This document shows positions 1-8,303 of a stretch of 64,000 nt of DNA, piece after piece. The stretch comes from Bacteroidota bacterium (GTDB lineage: Bacteria > Bacteroidota > Ignavibacteria > UBA10030): NCBI GenBank assembly GCA_026416125.1, contig JAOAFT010000002.1, positions 150,773 to 214,772 of the forward strand, given 5' to 3'. A program made the translations under genes and the position numbers. Below the pieces are notes generated by a model that was given only the letters and a program-made list of their open reading frames with translations, did no database searches and was not told where the DNA came from. Within the stretch, counting starts at the first letter, position 1, and the number at the start of each line of letters is the position of its first letter.

Positions 1-324
1 CAGAATGCTAAAGTACAAGAACGAAATGCAGAAATGAATCTTGCACAAACAGAGCGATCGATCAGTGTCGAAGTCAAAAAAGCTCTCCTTGACCTCGAAG
101 CTGCACGAAAGCAATATGAAGCAAGTGTAAAGAGTGTAACTTCTGCAGAACAAGATCGTAAAGTAGCAGAAGAGAAGTACAACCTAGGATCGGGGACACT
201 CATTGATTTACAAGTTGCTAATGCGAATTATGTAAACGCACAAGCAAACAAAGTTAACGCAATGTATAACTACATAATAGCAAAACGAACACTTGAATAT
301 GTTCTTGGAGTCAGGACTTACTAA
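1..324 (+). CDS. TolC-family outer membrane efflux protein, C-terminal fragment (cut by window edge)
   Basis: The reading frame is open from base 1, so the gene starts upstream of the window and only the last 107 codons are seen. The fragment is an alanine/glutamine/lysine-rich amphipathic helix of the kind found in the last coiled-coil hairpin of TolC-type outer membrane channels, ending in a helix with AYNYIIA-like spacing ([18 protein letters not shown]) that is typical of the family C-terminus. TolC trimers form the outer-membrane exit duct of tripartite pumps. The next gene, 14 bases on, is a periplasmic adaptor, followed by a MacB-like ATPase and two permeases, which supports the call. 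Confidence 0.85.
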   Translation, partial: QNAKVQERNAEMNLAQTERSISVEVKKALLDLEAARKQYEASVKSVTSAEQDRKVAEEKYNLGSGTLIDLQVANANYVNAQANKVNAMYNYIIAKRTLEYVLGVRTY

Positions 325-338
325 AGGAAGGACGAACA

Positions 339-1598
339 ATGGCAGTAAACAATAGCAAAAAAAAGAAGAAACGTATTATCATTTTCTCAGTCATCGGTGG
401 AGTACTTATCCTTCTCATAGTTCTCGTTATTATCGGAAGTCAACGAAAACCGGTTTTCACTGTGCAAACTGAAAAAATTACTCGCAGAACAATTACACAA
501 GTTGTCACTGCAACTGGGAAAATTCATCCGGTTACACAGGTTGTCATTAATGCAGAAGTAAGTGGTGAAATTATTGAACTGCCTGTAAAAGAAGGACAAC
601 GCGTAAAGAAGGGGCAACTTCTTGCTCGGATTAAACCTGATGTTTACCAAGCACAATACGAAAGTGCACTCGCAAACCACGCTATGGCAGAGGCAAGTTT
701 CATAAGAGCTGAATCCGATTTCAAACGGGTTTCTGAGTTGTTTGCGAAAAACCTCGTTTCACAAGCCGATATGGACGTTGCTCGTGCAAATTACTTAAGT
801 GCAAAAGCTGCCAATGAACAAGCAGCTGCCAATGTACGCCAAGCGAAGGAAACGCTGAGCAAGACAGTTGTTCTTTCTCCAATGTCAGGCGTTGTGAGCC
901 AACTTAATGTAGAAATTGGAGTACGCGTGAGTGGAAGCACCTTTATGCAAGGAACGCAACTCATGACAATTGCTGATCTCTCCGTTATGGAAGCACGCGT
1001 TGATGTTGGTGAGAATGATGTCGTGCTCGTTAACATAGGCGATACTGCCCGTATTGAGGTCGATGCATTCCCTGACCGTGAATTTATTGGTACAGTAACT
1101 CAAATTGCAAATACTGCAAAATCAACCGGCCTTGGAACACAGGACCAAGTAACGAATTTTGAAGTACGTATTCTCCTACACACACCACCGGGCATTGAAT
1201 TCCGCCCCGGGATGTCTGTTACTGCTGATATTGAAACAGCAACAAAAGAAAATGTCTTTGCCGTCCCAATTCAATCTGTGACAATTCGTTTGCCAAAATC
1301 GTCTTCCCCCGAAAGTGATAGCGATGTCCAACTTGTCAACGGATCGAAGAAAAAACAAAGAGAAAAATTGCAAGAAGTTATTTTTGTTGTAAAAAACGGC
1401 GAGGCGAAAACTGTACCTGTAACACGTGGCATTAGTGACGATACGTACGTGGAAGTTAGTGGTGAGAATCTCGAAGGACTCGAAGTCATCACAGCACCGT
1501 TCAAAGCAATCAACCGCGACCTCGAAGATGGTTCAAAAGTACGAGTTGATAATAAGAAAAAAATGCGTACAGGAACTTCAATTGAAAAAGAAGGTTAA
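339..1598 (+). CDS. Periplasmic adaptor (membrane fusion) subunit, MacA/HlyD type
   Basis: 419 residues. A lysine-rich N-terminus is followed by one membrane anchor (about residues 13-33), then the adaptor core: a first beta-barrel/lipoyl half (VSGEIIELPVKEGQRVKKGQLLARI, quoted in part), a helical hairpin at about 105-170 (ALANHAMAEASF onward), the second lipoyl half (SPMSGVVSQLNVEIGVRV) and a C-terminal barrel and membrane-proximal domain. Such proteins bridge an inner-membrane transporter to TolC. A lysine/serine-rich insert (about 325-345) interrupts the membrane-proximal region. It lies between the TolC end and the ATPase gene in one operon. The substrate cannot be inferred. Confidence 0.9.
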   Translation: MAVNNSKKKKKRIIIFSVIGGVLILLIVLVIIGSQRKPVFTVQTEKITRRTITQVVTATGKIHPVTQVVINAEVSGEIIELPVKEGQRVKKGQLLARIKPDVYQAQYESALANHAMAEASFIRAESDFKRVSELFAKNLVSQADMDVARANYLSAKAANEQAAANVRQAKETLSKTVVLSPMSGVVSQLNVEIGVRVSGSTFMQGTQLMTIADLSVMEARVDVGENDVVLVNIGDTARIEVDAFPDREFIGTVTQIANTAKSTGLGTQDQVTNFEVRILLHTPPGIEFRPGMSVTADIETATKENVFAVPIQSVTIRLPKSSSPESDSDVQLVNGSKKKQREKLQEVIFVVKNGEAKTVPVTRGISDDTYVEVSGENLEGLEVITAPFKAINRDLEDGSKVRVDNKKKMRTGTSIEKEG

Positions 1599-1619
1599 TG
1601 GTTTAAGAGTACTTTTCAT

Positions 1620-2339
1620 ATGGCAGAACTCATTCGTTTAACAAATATTGTAAAAATTTATCAGGTCGGTGACGAGCAAGTTCATGCTCTCGATGGTATT
1701 ACTCTTCAGATCAGGAAGAACGAGTACGTTGCAATCATGGGGCCATCTGGTTCTGGAAAATCAACAATGATGAATATTATCGGTTGCCTCGATACACCAA
1801 CTTCCGGGTTATATGAACTCAATGGAATGAACGTGAGTGACATGGATGATAATGAACTTGCACGTGTACGAAATAAAGAGATAGGATTTGTTTTCCAAAC
1901 ATTCAATCTTCTCCCTCGTTCGAATGTACTCCACAATGTAGAACTCCCGCTAATCTATGCGGGAATGCCTGCCGAAGAACGTCGTGAACGAGCAAAGGAA
2001 GCAATTGCACGTGTCGGTCTTACAGAACGTATGCACCACAAACCGAACGAACTCTCTGGTGGTCAACGTCAACGTGTTGCTATTGCACGCGCACTTGTTA
2101 CACACCCATCGATTCTTCTTGCAGATGAACCAACTGGAAACCTTGATAGTAAGACAGGAGAAGAAATTATGGCGCTTTTCGATGCACTCCATAAGGAAGG
2201 GAATACCATCATCCTTGTTACCCATGAAGAAGACATTGCATCGCATGCACACCGGATTATCAAACTTCGCGATGGCAAAATTGAAGGTGATTTCCCTTCC
2301 CGAAAACGACCGACTCCTTCACCAGCTACTGTTTCCTAA
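1620..2339 (+). CDS. ABC transporter ATP-binding protein, MacB/LolD type
   Basis: 239 residues, the normal length for a stand-alone MacB/LolD/FtsE-type ATPase. Visible motifs are Walker [10 protein letters not shown] (41-49), a Q-loop region [11 protein letters not shown], the signature [15 protein letters not shown], Walker [13 protein letters not shown] and the H-loop VTHEE. It would power the two FtsX-fold permeases encoded just downstream. In E. coli MacB the ATPase and permease are fused; here they are separate genes, as is common in Bacteroidota. The start ATG lies 21 bases after the adaptor stop. The antisense ORFs listed over it are shadows. Confidence 0.93.
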   Translation: MAELIRLTNIVKIYQVGDEQVHALDGITLQIRKNEYVAIMGPSGSGKSTMMNIIGCLDTPTSGLYELNGMNVSDMDDNELARVRNKEIGFVFQTFNLLPRSNVLHNVELPLIYAGMPAEERRERAKEAIARVGLTERMHHKPNELSGGQRQRVAIARALVTHPSILLADEPTGNLDSKTGEEIMALFDALHKEGNTIILVTHEEDIASHAHRIIKLRDGKIEGDFPSRKRPTPSPATVS

Positions 2340-2347
2340 AAAGCGCT

Positions 2348-3574
2348 ATGGTTACTATTAACGAATTACAAGAAGGATTCCGAATTGCGCTCCAATCTAT
2401 TTGGGCAAATCGGATGCGATCAGCTCTCACAACCCTCGGAATTGTTATTGGAATTGTTTCTGTTACTTTAATGGGCACAGCATTGGAAGGATTGAGTCGA
2501 GCTTTCGATAAGAGTATTGCACAAATTGGTGCTGATGTACTCTACGTTCAAAAGTGGCCATGGGGGGGTGGGCAAGATTGGTGGAAATACCGAAATCGAC
2601 GGGATTTGCGTATCGAACACGCAAATGCTATCGAACGATCAGCAGAACTTGTTGCTTCACTCTCGCCAATCATTGGAACTTCTCAAGATATTAAGTATCA
2701 AGGGAAATACATTGAAGATGTAATCGTAGTCGGCACAACCCATACGATGATCGAAACGAACCCTGCAAACCTTGCAATCGGTCGCTTCTTCTCTCGCTCG
2801 GAATCGGAAGGAGGTCGACCCGTTTGTGTTATCGGATCAGAAATTGCATCAAGCCTTTTTCCGAACGAATCCCCGCTCGAAAAGGTAATCAAAATTGGCG
2901 GCTATGCGTACCGTGTTGTGGGCGTTTTCGAAAAGCAAGGTAGTCTCTTTGGCGGCGAAAGTCTTGACAAACGTATTTACGTTCCTATCAACCGTTTCTT
3001 TACCCAATATCAATCTCGACGTGGTGGTATTACTATCATGGTAAAAGCAAAATCGCTTGACCTCCTCGACGATACCAAGGAAGAAGTACGCGGCATTCTC
3101 CGACGAGCTCGGGGATTAAAACCACGTGATGAAGATGATTTTTCTATTAACCAACAAGAGATGATTATTCAGATCTTCAACCAAATAGGCGGTGTCATAG
3201 CAATCATCGGTTTGTTCATTACAGGCCTTTCGCTCTTCGTTGGTGGTATCGGTATTATGAACATCATGTTTGTTTCAGTGACCGAACGAACAAAAGAAAT
3301 TGGTATTCGAAAAGCAATCGGGGCACCACGACGTGCAATTCTCCTTCAATTCCTCATTGAATCATCGCTTATTTGCTTCTTGGGAGGCATTATCGGAATT
3401 GCAATTGCTTTTCCACTGAGTTTGATAGTTGACCAAATTCTCCCAACAGCAATGCCATTGACAATTGTTGGAATAGCGCTCTCCCTCTCATTACTCGTTG
3501 GCTTGCTCTCGGGGATCATTCCAGCATACAGAGCTTCGAAATTAGATCCAGTGGAAGCATTGCGGTATGAATGA
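2348..3574 (+). CDS. MacB-like ABC transporter permease (FtsX fold), first copy
   Basis: 408 residues. An N-terminal membrane helix (about 20-45) is followed by a large periplasmic MacB_PCD-type domain and three C-terminal membrane helices, giving the four-helix MacB topology. Family motifs at the last helices are present: GIMNIMFVSVTERTKEIGIR, RKAIGA and the ending PAYRASKLDPVEALRYE. It starts 8 bases after the ATPase stop and its own stop overlaps the next permease by four bases (ATGA), implying translational coupling. With its neighbour it could form a heterodimeric permease; this is inference from the pairing. Confidence 0.9.
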   Translation: MVTINELQEGFRIALQSIWANRMRSALTTLGIVIGIVSVTLMGTALEGLSRAFDKSIAQIGADVLYVQKWPWGGGQDWWKYRNRRDLRIEHANAIERSAELVASLSPIIGTSQDIKYQGKYIEDVIVVGTTHTMIETNPANLAIGRFFSRSESEGGRPVCVIGSEIASSLFPNESPLEKVIKIGGYAYRVVGVFEKQGSLFGGESLDKRIYVPINRFFTQYQSRRGGITIMVKAKSLDLLDDTKEEVRGILRRARGLKPRDEDDFSINQQEMIIQIFNQIGGVIAIIGLFITGLSLFVGGIGIMNIMFVSVTERTKEIGIRKAIGAPRRAILLQFLIESSLICFLGGIIGIAIAFPLSLIVDQILPTAMPLTIVGIALSLSLLVGLLSGIIPAYRASKLDPVEALRYE

Positions 3575-4809
3575 CGGAGTACTCTATGAATTACACAGAA
3601 ATTATTACCTTTGCAATTCAATCACTCCATGCTAATAAGTTACGCTCAGCACTTACGCTCCTGGGGATTGTTGTTGGTGTTTTCTCAATCATTGCTGTCA
3701 TGACAGCAGTTCGTGTTCTACAGAACAGTATCGAAAGCGGATTGAGCGTGTTAGGTACCCATACATTTCAAATTCAAAAATTCCCTGTAATGGCAAGCCA
3801 CACTGAGTGGCGAAAAGCGCAAAAACGAAAAGATATTACGTACGAACAAGCACTCCAACTAAAAGAGAAAATGACACTTGCTGAATTTGTTGCCATAGAA
3901 GTGTGGGGTGGTCCACGTGTAGTGCAATATGGTGGATTGAAAACCAATCCAAACGTGACTATCGCTGGTGAAGAACCAGAAGGATTACTCGCAAATAATT
4001 GGACTATTGCTGAAGGACGTGGCTTTTCATCAAACGATCTTACCTACACTGCCCCGGTTGCTATTCTTGGTGCCGATGTTGCTAAAAAAATATTTCCACG
4101 TGGCGGTGCAATCGGCGCTGAAGTACGTGTTGGAAATGATAAGTATGAAGTTATTGGGGTCTTTGAACCACTCGGCTCAGTACTCGGTGGGAGTCAAGAT
4201 AACTTTGTTGCAATCCCAATTACAACGTTCCTCGAGAAGTATGGGAAAAATCGCAGCGTCAATATTATGATCAAAGCTAAAAGTGCTGCTGTGTACGACG
4301 ATTGTATTGAGGAAGCTCGAAACACCCTACGAACATTAAGAAAAGTACCTCCCGCCGAAAAAGATGACTTTGAAATCTTTTCGAATGAATCTGTAATTCG
4401 TACGTTCAATGAACTCACCAAGTATGTCAAGTTAGGTGTGAGTGTTATAAGTTTCATTGCCCTTATCGCTGCAGGTGTTGGGATTATGAACATCATGCTC
4501 GTTTCAGTAACAGAGCGAACTAAAGAGATCGGTATTCGAAAAGCTGTCGGTGCAACAAAAAGGAACATCCTGGCTCAGTTTGTATTCGAAGCTATTGTTA
4601 TTTGTGAACTCGGAGGCATCATAGGTATTGTCCTTGGAATTATCGGTGGTAATATTGCTGCTGTAGTATTCAGCATGCCAGGTGTATTTCCCATCGATTG
4701 GGCAATTATTGGCGTTCTTATCACATCGCTTGTTGGAATCATCTTTGGTGTTTATCCTGCGTGGAAAGCTGCAAATCTCGATCCCATCGATGCACTCAGG
4801 TACGAGTAG
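3571..4809 (+). CDS. MacB-like ABC transporter permease (FtsX fold), second copy
   Basis: 412 residues, paralogous to the preceding permease: one N-terminal helix, a periplasmic domain and three C-terminal helices, with GIMNIMLVSVTERTKEIGIR and a matching ALRYE C-terminus. The ATG at 3571 overlaps the previous stop as ATGA; an in-frame ATG at 3586 is an alternative. The two copies diverge strongly in the periplasmic domain, so they are unlikely to be a recent duplication. It is the last gene of the efflux operon and is followed by a candidate terminator. Confidence 0.9.
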   Translation: MTEYSMNYTEIITFAIQSLHANKLRSALTLLGIVVGVFSIIAVMTAVRVLQNSIESGLSVLGTHTFQIQKFPVMASHTEWRKAQKRKDITYEQALQLKEKMTLAEFVAIEVWGGPRVVQYGGLKTNPNVTIAGEEPEGLLANNWTIAEGRGFSSNDLTYTAPVAILGADVAKKIFPRGGAIGAEVRVGNDKYEVIGVFEPLGSVLGGSQDNFVAIPITTFLEKYGKNRSVNIMIKAKSAAVYDDCIEEARNTLRTLRKVPPAEKDDFEIFSNESVIRTFNELTKYVKLGVSVISFIALIAAGVGIMNIMLVSVTERTKEIGIRKAVGATKRNILAQFVFEAIVICELGGIIGIVLGIIGGNIAAVVFSMPGVFPIDWAIIGVLITSLVGIIFGVYPAWKAANLDPIDALRYE

Positions 4810-4832
4810 CACAACACTTCACGATTCCTCGT

Positions 4833-4867
4833 TCTCTTGGATGCATCGAAGAGAGTAAGGAGTTTTT
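4833..4867 (+). terminator. Candidate Rho-independent terminator after the efflux operon
   Basis: A stem TCTCTT / AAGAGA (4833-4838 with 4849-4854) encloses the palindrome GATGCATC, and additional CCT/AGG pairing is possible outside it. A run of five T follows at 4863-4867. It begins 24 bases after the permease stop. The stem is not GC-rich, so strength is uncertain. Confidence 0.4.
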
Positions 4868-4903
4868 GTTGTGTACATTAACATATCATTAACAGGAAGA
4901 TAT

Positions 4904-5338
4904 ATGAGTATGGAATCACTTCGCGTTTGGTTTTTTCTAATGCACTGTGTTATCAATACTTTGGCCCTTTCTCAACCTATGCCATCGGATACATTGTACT
5001 ACACACGGGAAAAATGCATTACTCCATTCGATGCATCAAAGATTGAGAGTACGAAAGCGGGGTACCAATTCTGGTTCGTTGACAAAAATTTTCTCGATGG
5101 TCGAACATTGAAACTGAGTGTTGTTAAACCACGCGAAGCAACCCACGCACCGCACAAACATCCTGAAGATGAATTCTTCTTTCTCCTTGAGGGAACTGCA
5201 GAAATTTATTTATTTGGAAAATGGACACCCGTAACTCCCTACACAAGCATCTATTGTCCACCCCATGAGGTCCATGGGATCAGAAATGCCGGTGATACAG
5301 AACTTAAGTACCTTGTCATTAAAAAGTATCCCAAATGA
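4904..5338 (+). CDS. Secreted single-domain cupin protein
   Basis: 144 residues from the ATG at 4904, chosen because AGGAAG sits five bases upstream; the ORF-track start at 4871 lacks a ribosome site. A hydrophobic N-terminus (RVWFFLMHCVINTLALS) looks like a signal peptide. The rest is a small beta-barrel with cupin metal-site spacing: HAPHKHPEDEFFFLLEG carries two histidines and a glutamate, and CPPHEVHGIRN supplies the late histidine. These cupins bind a divalent metal; the substrate cannot be predicted. It stands alone between the efflux operon and the convergent porQ gene. Confidence 0.75.
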   Translation: MSMESLRVWFFLMHCVINTLALSQPMPSDTLYYTREKCITPFDASKIESTKAGYQFWFVDKNFLDGRTLKLSVVKPREATHAPHKHPEDEFFFLLEGTAEIYLFGKWTPVTPYTSIYCPPHEVHGIRNAGDTELKYLVIKKYPK

Positions 5339-5467
5339 ATTATTCTCGTTCGCTACTGGGATCGATTACTTCGTATCATCCGCTACAAGGAATCCCGCAC
5401 ATGCATTGCTCATGAGAATGGAAACATACCACTCATGTTTTATGAAAAAAAATGTCAGAAGGTGCTA

Positions 5468-6409
5468 TTACTTAAATACTATCCCAACGGAGACGTGATG
5501 GATGCCTCCAACATTCCCAAAAGAATTATACGCATAGTCAACAAGGTACTCCTTCAATACTACCCCACCACCGAACGAGAATCCAGCAAGCTCAGTTTTC
5601 GAGAGAAGTTTCCAATCTTTCCGCCGCTCATTGTTATACCCAACGCGGAATCTGAGTGAGCTACTCAAGAGAAATTCAACTCCAAATGTAAATGCCCGAA
5701 GCCGTTCTGCAAATGTCTTCGTTGGACGATTAAGGCGATGGAATACAAGATTTAAGTAGGCTGGTAAGTGTTCTGGACGTTTTGTCAAACCAATTGATAC
5801 ATCAAGTGGGAGAGATTCTTTCGTTGTTCTGTACGACGTAAGTTGTTTACCAAAATGGAGAATACTTCCACCAATCACTAAATTTTGGGATGGTACTGAA
5901 TACGTCATACCAATCCCTATGGCGAGAGCAGATGATGTGAATTCGGCAATTGATGAATGAATAAACTCAGCACTAATCCCAATGGATGTTACTTCATCCA
6001 GCATTGTTCCCCACCCTCCTATCAGTGCTACATCCGAAGCACCAAATGTACCAACTACTTCTTCTGTTGCATCAACACGTTCGAAAGTACCATAGTCAAA
6101 GTAGAGTACTCCAATACCAATAGTACCAACCGCTTCAAACGTATCTACATACGATGCATTCCCAGCATTAATGCCAGCAAGGTGTTTAAAGTACCCAAAA
6201 GATATCTGTGGGTGAGTAATTGAAGAAAGCGACGCTGGATTATAAAACAAGCTATTGGGATCGTTTTGTATTGTGAGGAAACTACCATTCAACCCTGCTG
6301 CACGAGCACCAATATCAGTCCGAAGGAACTCGTAGATAGCTGGTTGTGCATATCCATACGTTCCACAAAAGAAAACAAATAAAACCCAATACGCTTTCAT
6401 ACTTACCAT
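5468..6409 (-). CDS. porQ: PorQ/PorV-type outer membrane beta-barrel, type IX secretion-associated
   Basis: About 313 residues from the ATG at 6409, with another start at 6400; no clear Shine-Dalgarno decides. A signal peptide (MKAYWVLFVFFCGTYGYAQ) precedes a sequence with PorQ hallmarks: the GARAAGLNGSF opening, then NDPNSLFYNPASL, then alternating beta strands ending in a C-terminal phenylalanine-lysine. PorQ belongs to the FadL-like PorV family linked to type IX secretion and gliding in Bacteroidota; its exact role is unsettled. No other secretion-machine gene is in the window, which is usual because these genes are scattered. Confidence 0.75.
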   Translation of the reverse strand: MVSMKAYWVLFVFFCGTYGYAQPAIYEFLRTDIGARAAGLNGSFLTIQNDPNSLFYNPASLSSITHPQISFGYFKHLAGINAGNASYVDTFEAVGTIGIGVLYFDYGTFERVDATEEVVGTFGASDVALIGGWGTMLDEVTSIGISAEFIHSSIAEFTSSALAIGIGMTYSVPSQNLVIGGSILHFGKQLTSYRTTKESLPLDVSIGLTKRPEHLPAYLNLVFHRLNRPTKTFAERLRAFTFGVEFLLSSSLRFRVGYNNERRKDWKLLSKTELAGFSFGGGVVLKEYLVDYAYNSFGNVGGIHHVSVGIVFK

Positions 6410-6503
6410 AAAATATCGAAATAGAAATGCAAGTGCAATCATTATATCCACTATATCGCAATTCAAAAATTTTTTCTTACATTACAACGAAAAGAGGTGA
6501 CTA

Positions 6504-7595
6504 ATGGTATTTTCGAAAGAATTCATTCGCCAACTACCTAAAGTTCTTCTTCACGATCATCTCGATGGAGGATTGCGACCACAAACTATCATCGAACTAG
6601 CACGCGATCTAAAGTACACAAAACTTCCAACAACTGATCCAGGTGAACTTGCAGCATGGTTTCACCGTGGTGCAACACGTGGCAGTCTCCCTCTCTTTCT
6701 CGAAGGATTCGAGCATACCTGTGCTGTTATGCAAACAGAGGAATCGCTCGAACGTGTTGCGTATGAACTCATGGAGGACATGAAGAACGACGGAGTTGTA
6801 TACGTCGAAACACGCTTCGCCCCCGTATTTCATACGCAAAGAGGATTGGATTGGCATAAAGTCGTAGCCTCTGTCCTAAAAGGATTAGAACGTGGAAAGA
6901 AAGACTTCGGAGTCCAGTACGGCCTCATCATTAGTGCAATGCGAAACATGGACCCAAGTATATCTCTTGAGATTGCAGAACTTGCAGTTGACTTCAGACA
7001 ACGAGGTGTTGTTGGGTTTGATCTTGCAGGTGAAGAGGGAGGTTATCCACCGAAAAAGCACATCGATGCATTCGAATTCATCCAACGAGAAAATTTCAAC
7101 ATTACTATCCACGCTGGTGAAGCATTTGGCAAAGAATCAATTTGGCAAGCAATCCAATGGTGTGGTGCACATCGCATTGGTCATGCAACCAGACTAGTTG
7201 AAGACATGCGCGTGAAAGATGGTGAAGTTCTCAGCATGGGAACGCTTGCGCAGTATGTGCTCGATAAGCGCATTCCCCTCGAAATCTGCCTCACAAGCAA
7301 TGTTCACACAGGTGCTGTGCGGAGTATCGAAGAACACCCCTTCGGTATCTACTACCGGTACAAATTCCGCGTTACGCTGAACACCGATGACCGTTTGATG
7401 AGTAACATTACATTGACAGATGAGTACATCCGAGCAGCAGAGGTGTTCAACTTATCACTTGACGACCTTGAGAAAATCACCATCAACGCAATGAAAAGTG
7501 CATTTATGCCTTATAAGGAACGAATTGCTATTATTTACGACACATTAAAACCTGGTTATGCACAAGCACGCGAACAACTGAAAACATTCGTGTAA
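6504..7595 (+). CDS. add: Adenosine deaminase
   Basis: 363 residues, the usual length. It hydrolyses adenosine or deoxyadenosine to inosine and ammonia for purine salvage in the cytosol. The zinc and catalytic motifs are in order: HDHLDGG (17-23), the catalytic HAGE, the GHATR segment, TSNVHTGAV and the late aspartates in LNTDDR, where many family members have NTDDP. GAGGTG a few bases upstream supports the ATG. It is divergent from porQ across 94 bases and is followed by a hydrolase gene 63 bases on. An adenine deaminase subtype is a less likely alternative. Confidence 0.9.
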   Translation: MVFSKEFIRQLPKVLLHDHLDGGLRPQTIIELARDLKYTKLPTTDPGELAAWFHRGATRGSLPLFLEGFEHTCAVMQTEESLERVAYELMEDMKNDGVVYVETRFAPVFHTQRGLDWHKVVASVLKGLERGKKDFGVQYGLIISAMRNMDPSISLEIAELAVDFRQRGVVGFDLAGEEGGYPPKKHIDAFEFIQRENFNITIHAGEAFGKESIWQAIQWCGAHRIGHATRLVEDMRVKDGEVLSMGTLAQYVLDKRIPLEICLTSNVHTGAVRSIEEHPFGIYYRYKFRVTLNTDDRLMSNITLTDEYIRAAEVFNLSLDDLEKITINAMKSAFMPYKERIAIIYDTLKPGYAQAREQLKTFV

Positions 7596-7658
7596 AGAGG
7601 TCACACAATGAACTCACTGATACTTATCACATTTTTCCATTTACTAGGAGGGCCAACC

Positions 7659-8282
7659 ATGAACACTGACCACATTCACTGGTTGGGGCACGCTACCTTT
7701 CGGATCGAAGACGACACTCTACAACTCTACATCGATCCATGGAAGCTCCCAGAACACGCACCGAAAGCCGATATCATTCTCATAACTCATGCGCATTTTG
7801 ATCATTTCTCGCCTGAAGACATTGCAAAAATCCAAAAACCTAATACACTCTTTGTAGCACCTCGTGATGTTGGTTCACAGTTGAAAGGGAATGTTGTCAT
7901 TGTTGAACCAGGTAAAGAGTACACTGCAGGACGAATAAAAGTCCGTACCATACCAGCATACAACCCCAACAAAAAATTTCATCCAAAAACGAACCAGTGG
8001 GTTGGATACCTTATCACTCTTACCAACGGACAAACAATCTACCATGCCGGCGATACTGACGCAATACCGGAAATGAAACAACTCAAGGTTGATGTTGCAC
8101 TTATGCCCTGTGGCGGTACATACACCATGACAGCAGAAGAAATGGCAGAAGCTGCAAACAACTTTATGCCGAAAGTACTAATACCCATGCACTGGGGCGA
8201 CATCGTAGGTGTACAGAAGGATGCTGAAACTGTAAAGAAGATTTTCAAAGGAACAACTGTGATTAAAAACGTTGAACGATAA
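7659..8282 (+). CDS. Metallo-beta-lactamase-fold hydrolase, UPF0173 type
   Basis: 207 residues from ATG 7659, chosen because a perfect AGGAGG lies eight bases upstream and because family members begin with WLGH shortly after the start; the ORF-track start at 7608 only adds a short unmatched stretch. The zinc site THAHFDHF is present, followed by the later histidine and aspartate ligands in YHAGDTD and PMHWGD. Family members are metal-dependent hydrolases of unknown substrate. It sits behind add and may share its transcript. Confidence 0.85.
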   Translation: MNTDHIHWLGHATFRIEDDTLQLYIDPWKLPEHAPKADIILITHAHFDHFSPEDIAKIQKPNTLFVAPRDVGSQLKGNVVIVEPGKEYTAGRIKVRTIPAYNPNKKFHPKTNQWVGYLITLTNGQTIYHAGDTDAIPEMKQLKVDVALMPCGGTYTMTAEEMAEAANNFMPKVLIPMHWGDIVGVQKDAETVKKIFKGTTVIKNVER

Positions 8283-8303
8283 AAAATCGAGATTACTGAA
8301 AAA

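Noticed and set aside
387-680. Antisense ORFs over the adaptor gene and other long shadow ORFs
   Set aside because: They lie opposite well-supported genes, lack ribosome sites and recognisable domains, and reflect base composition.
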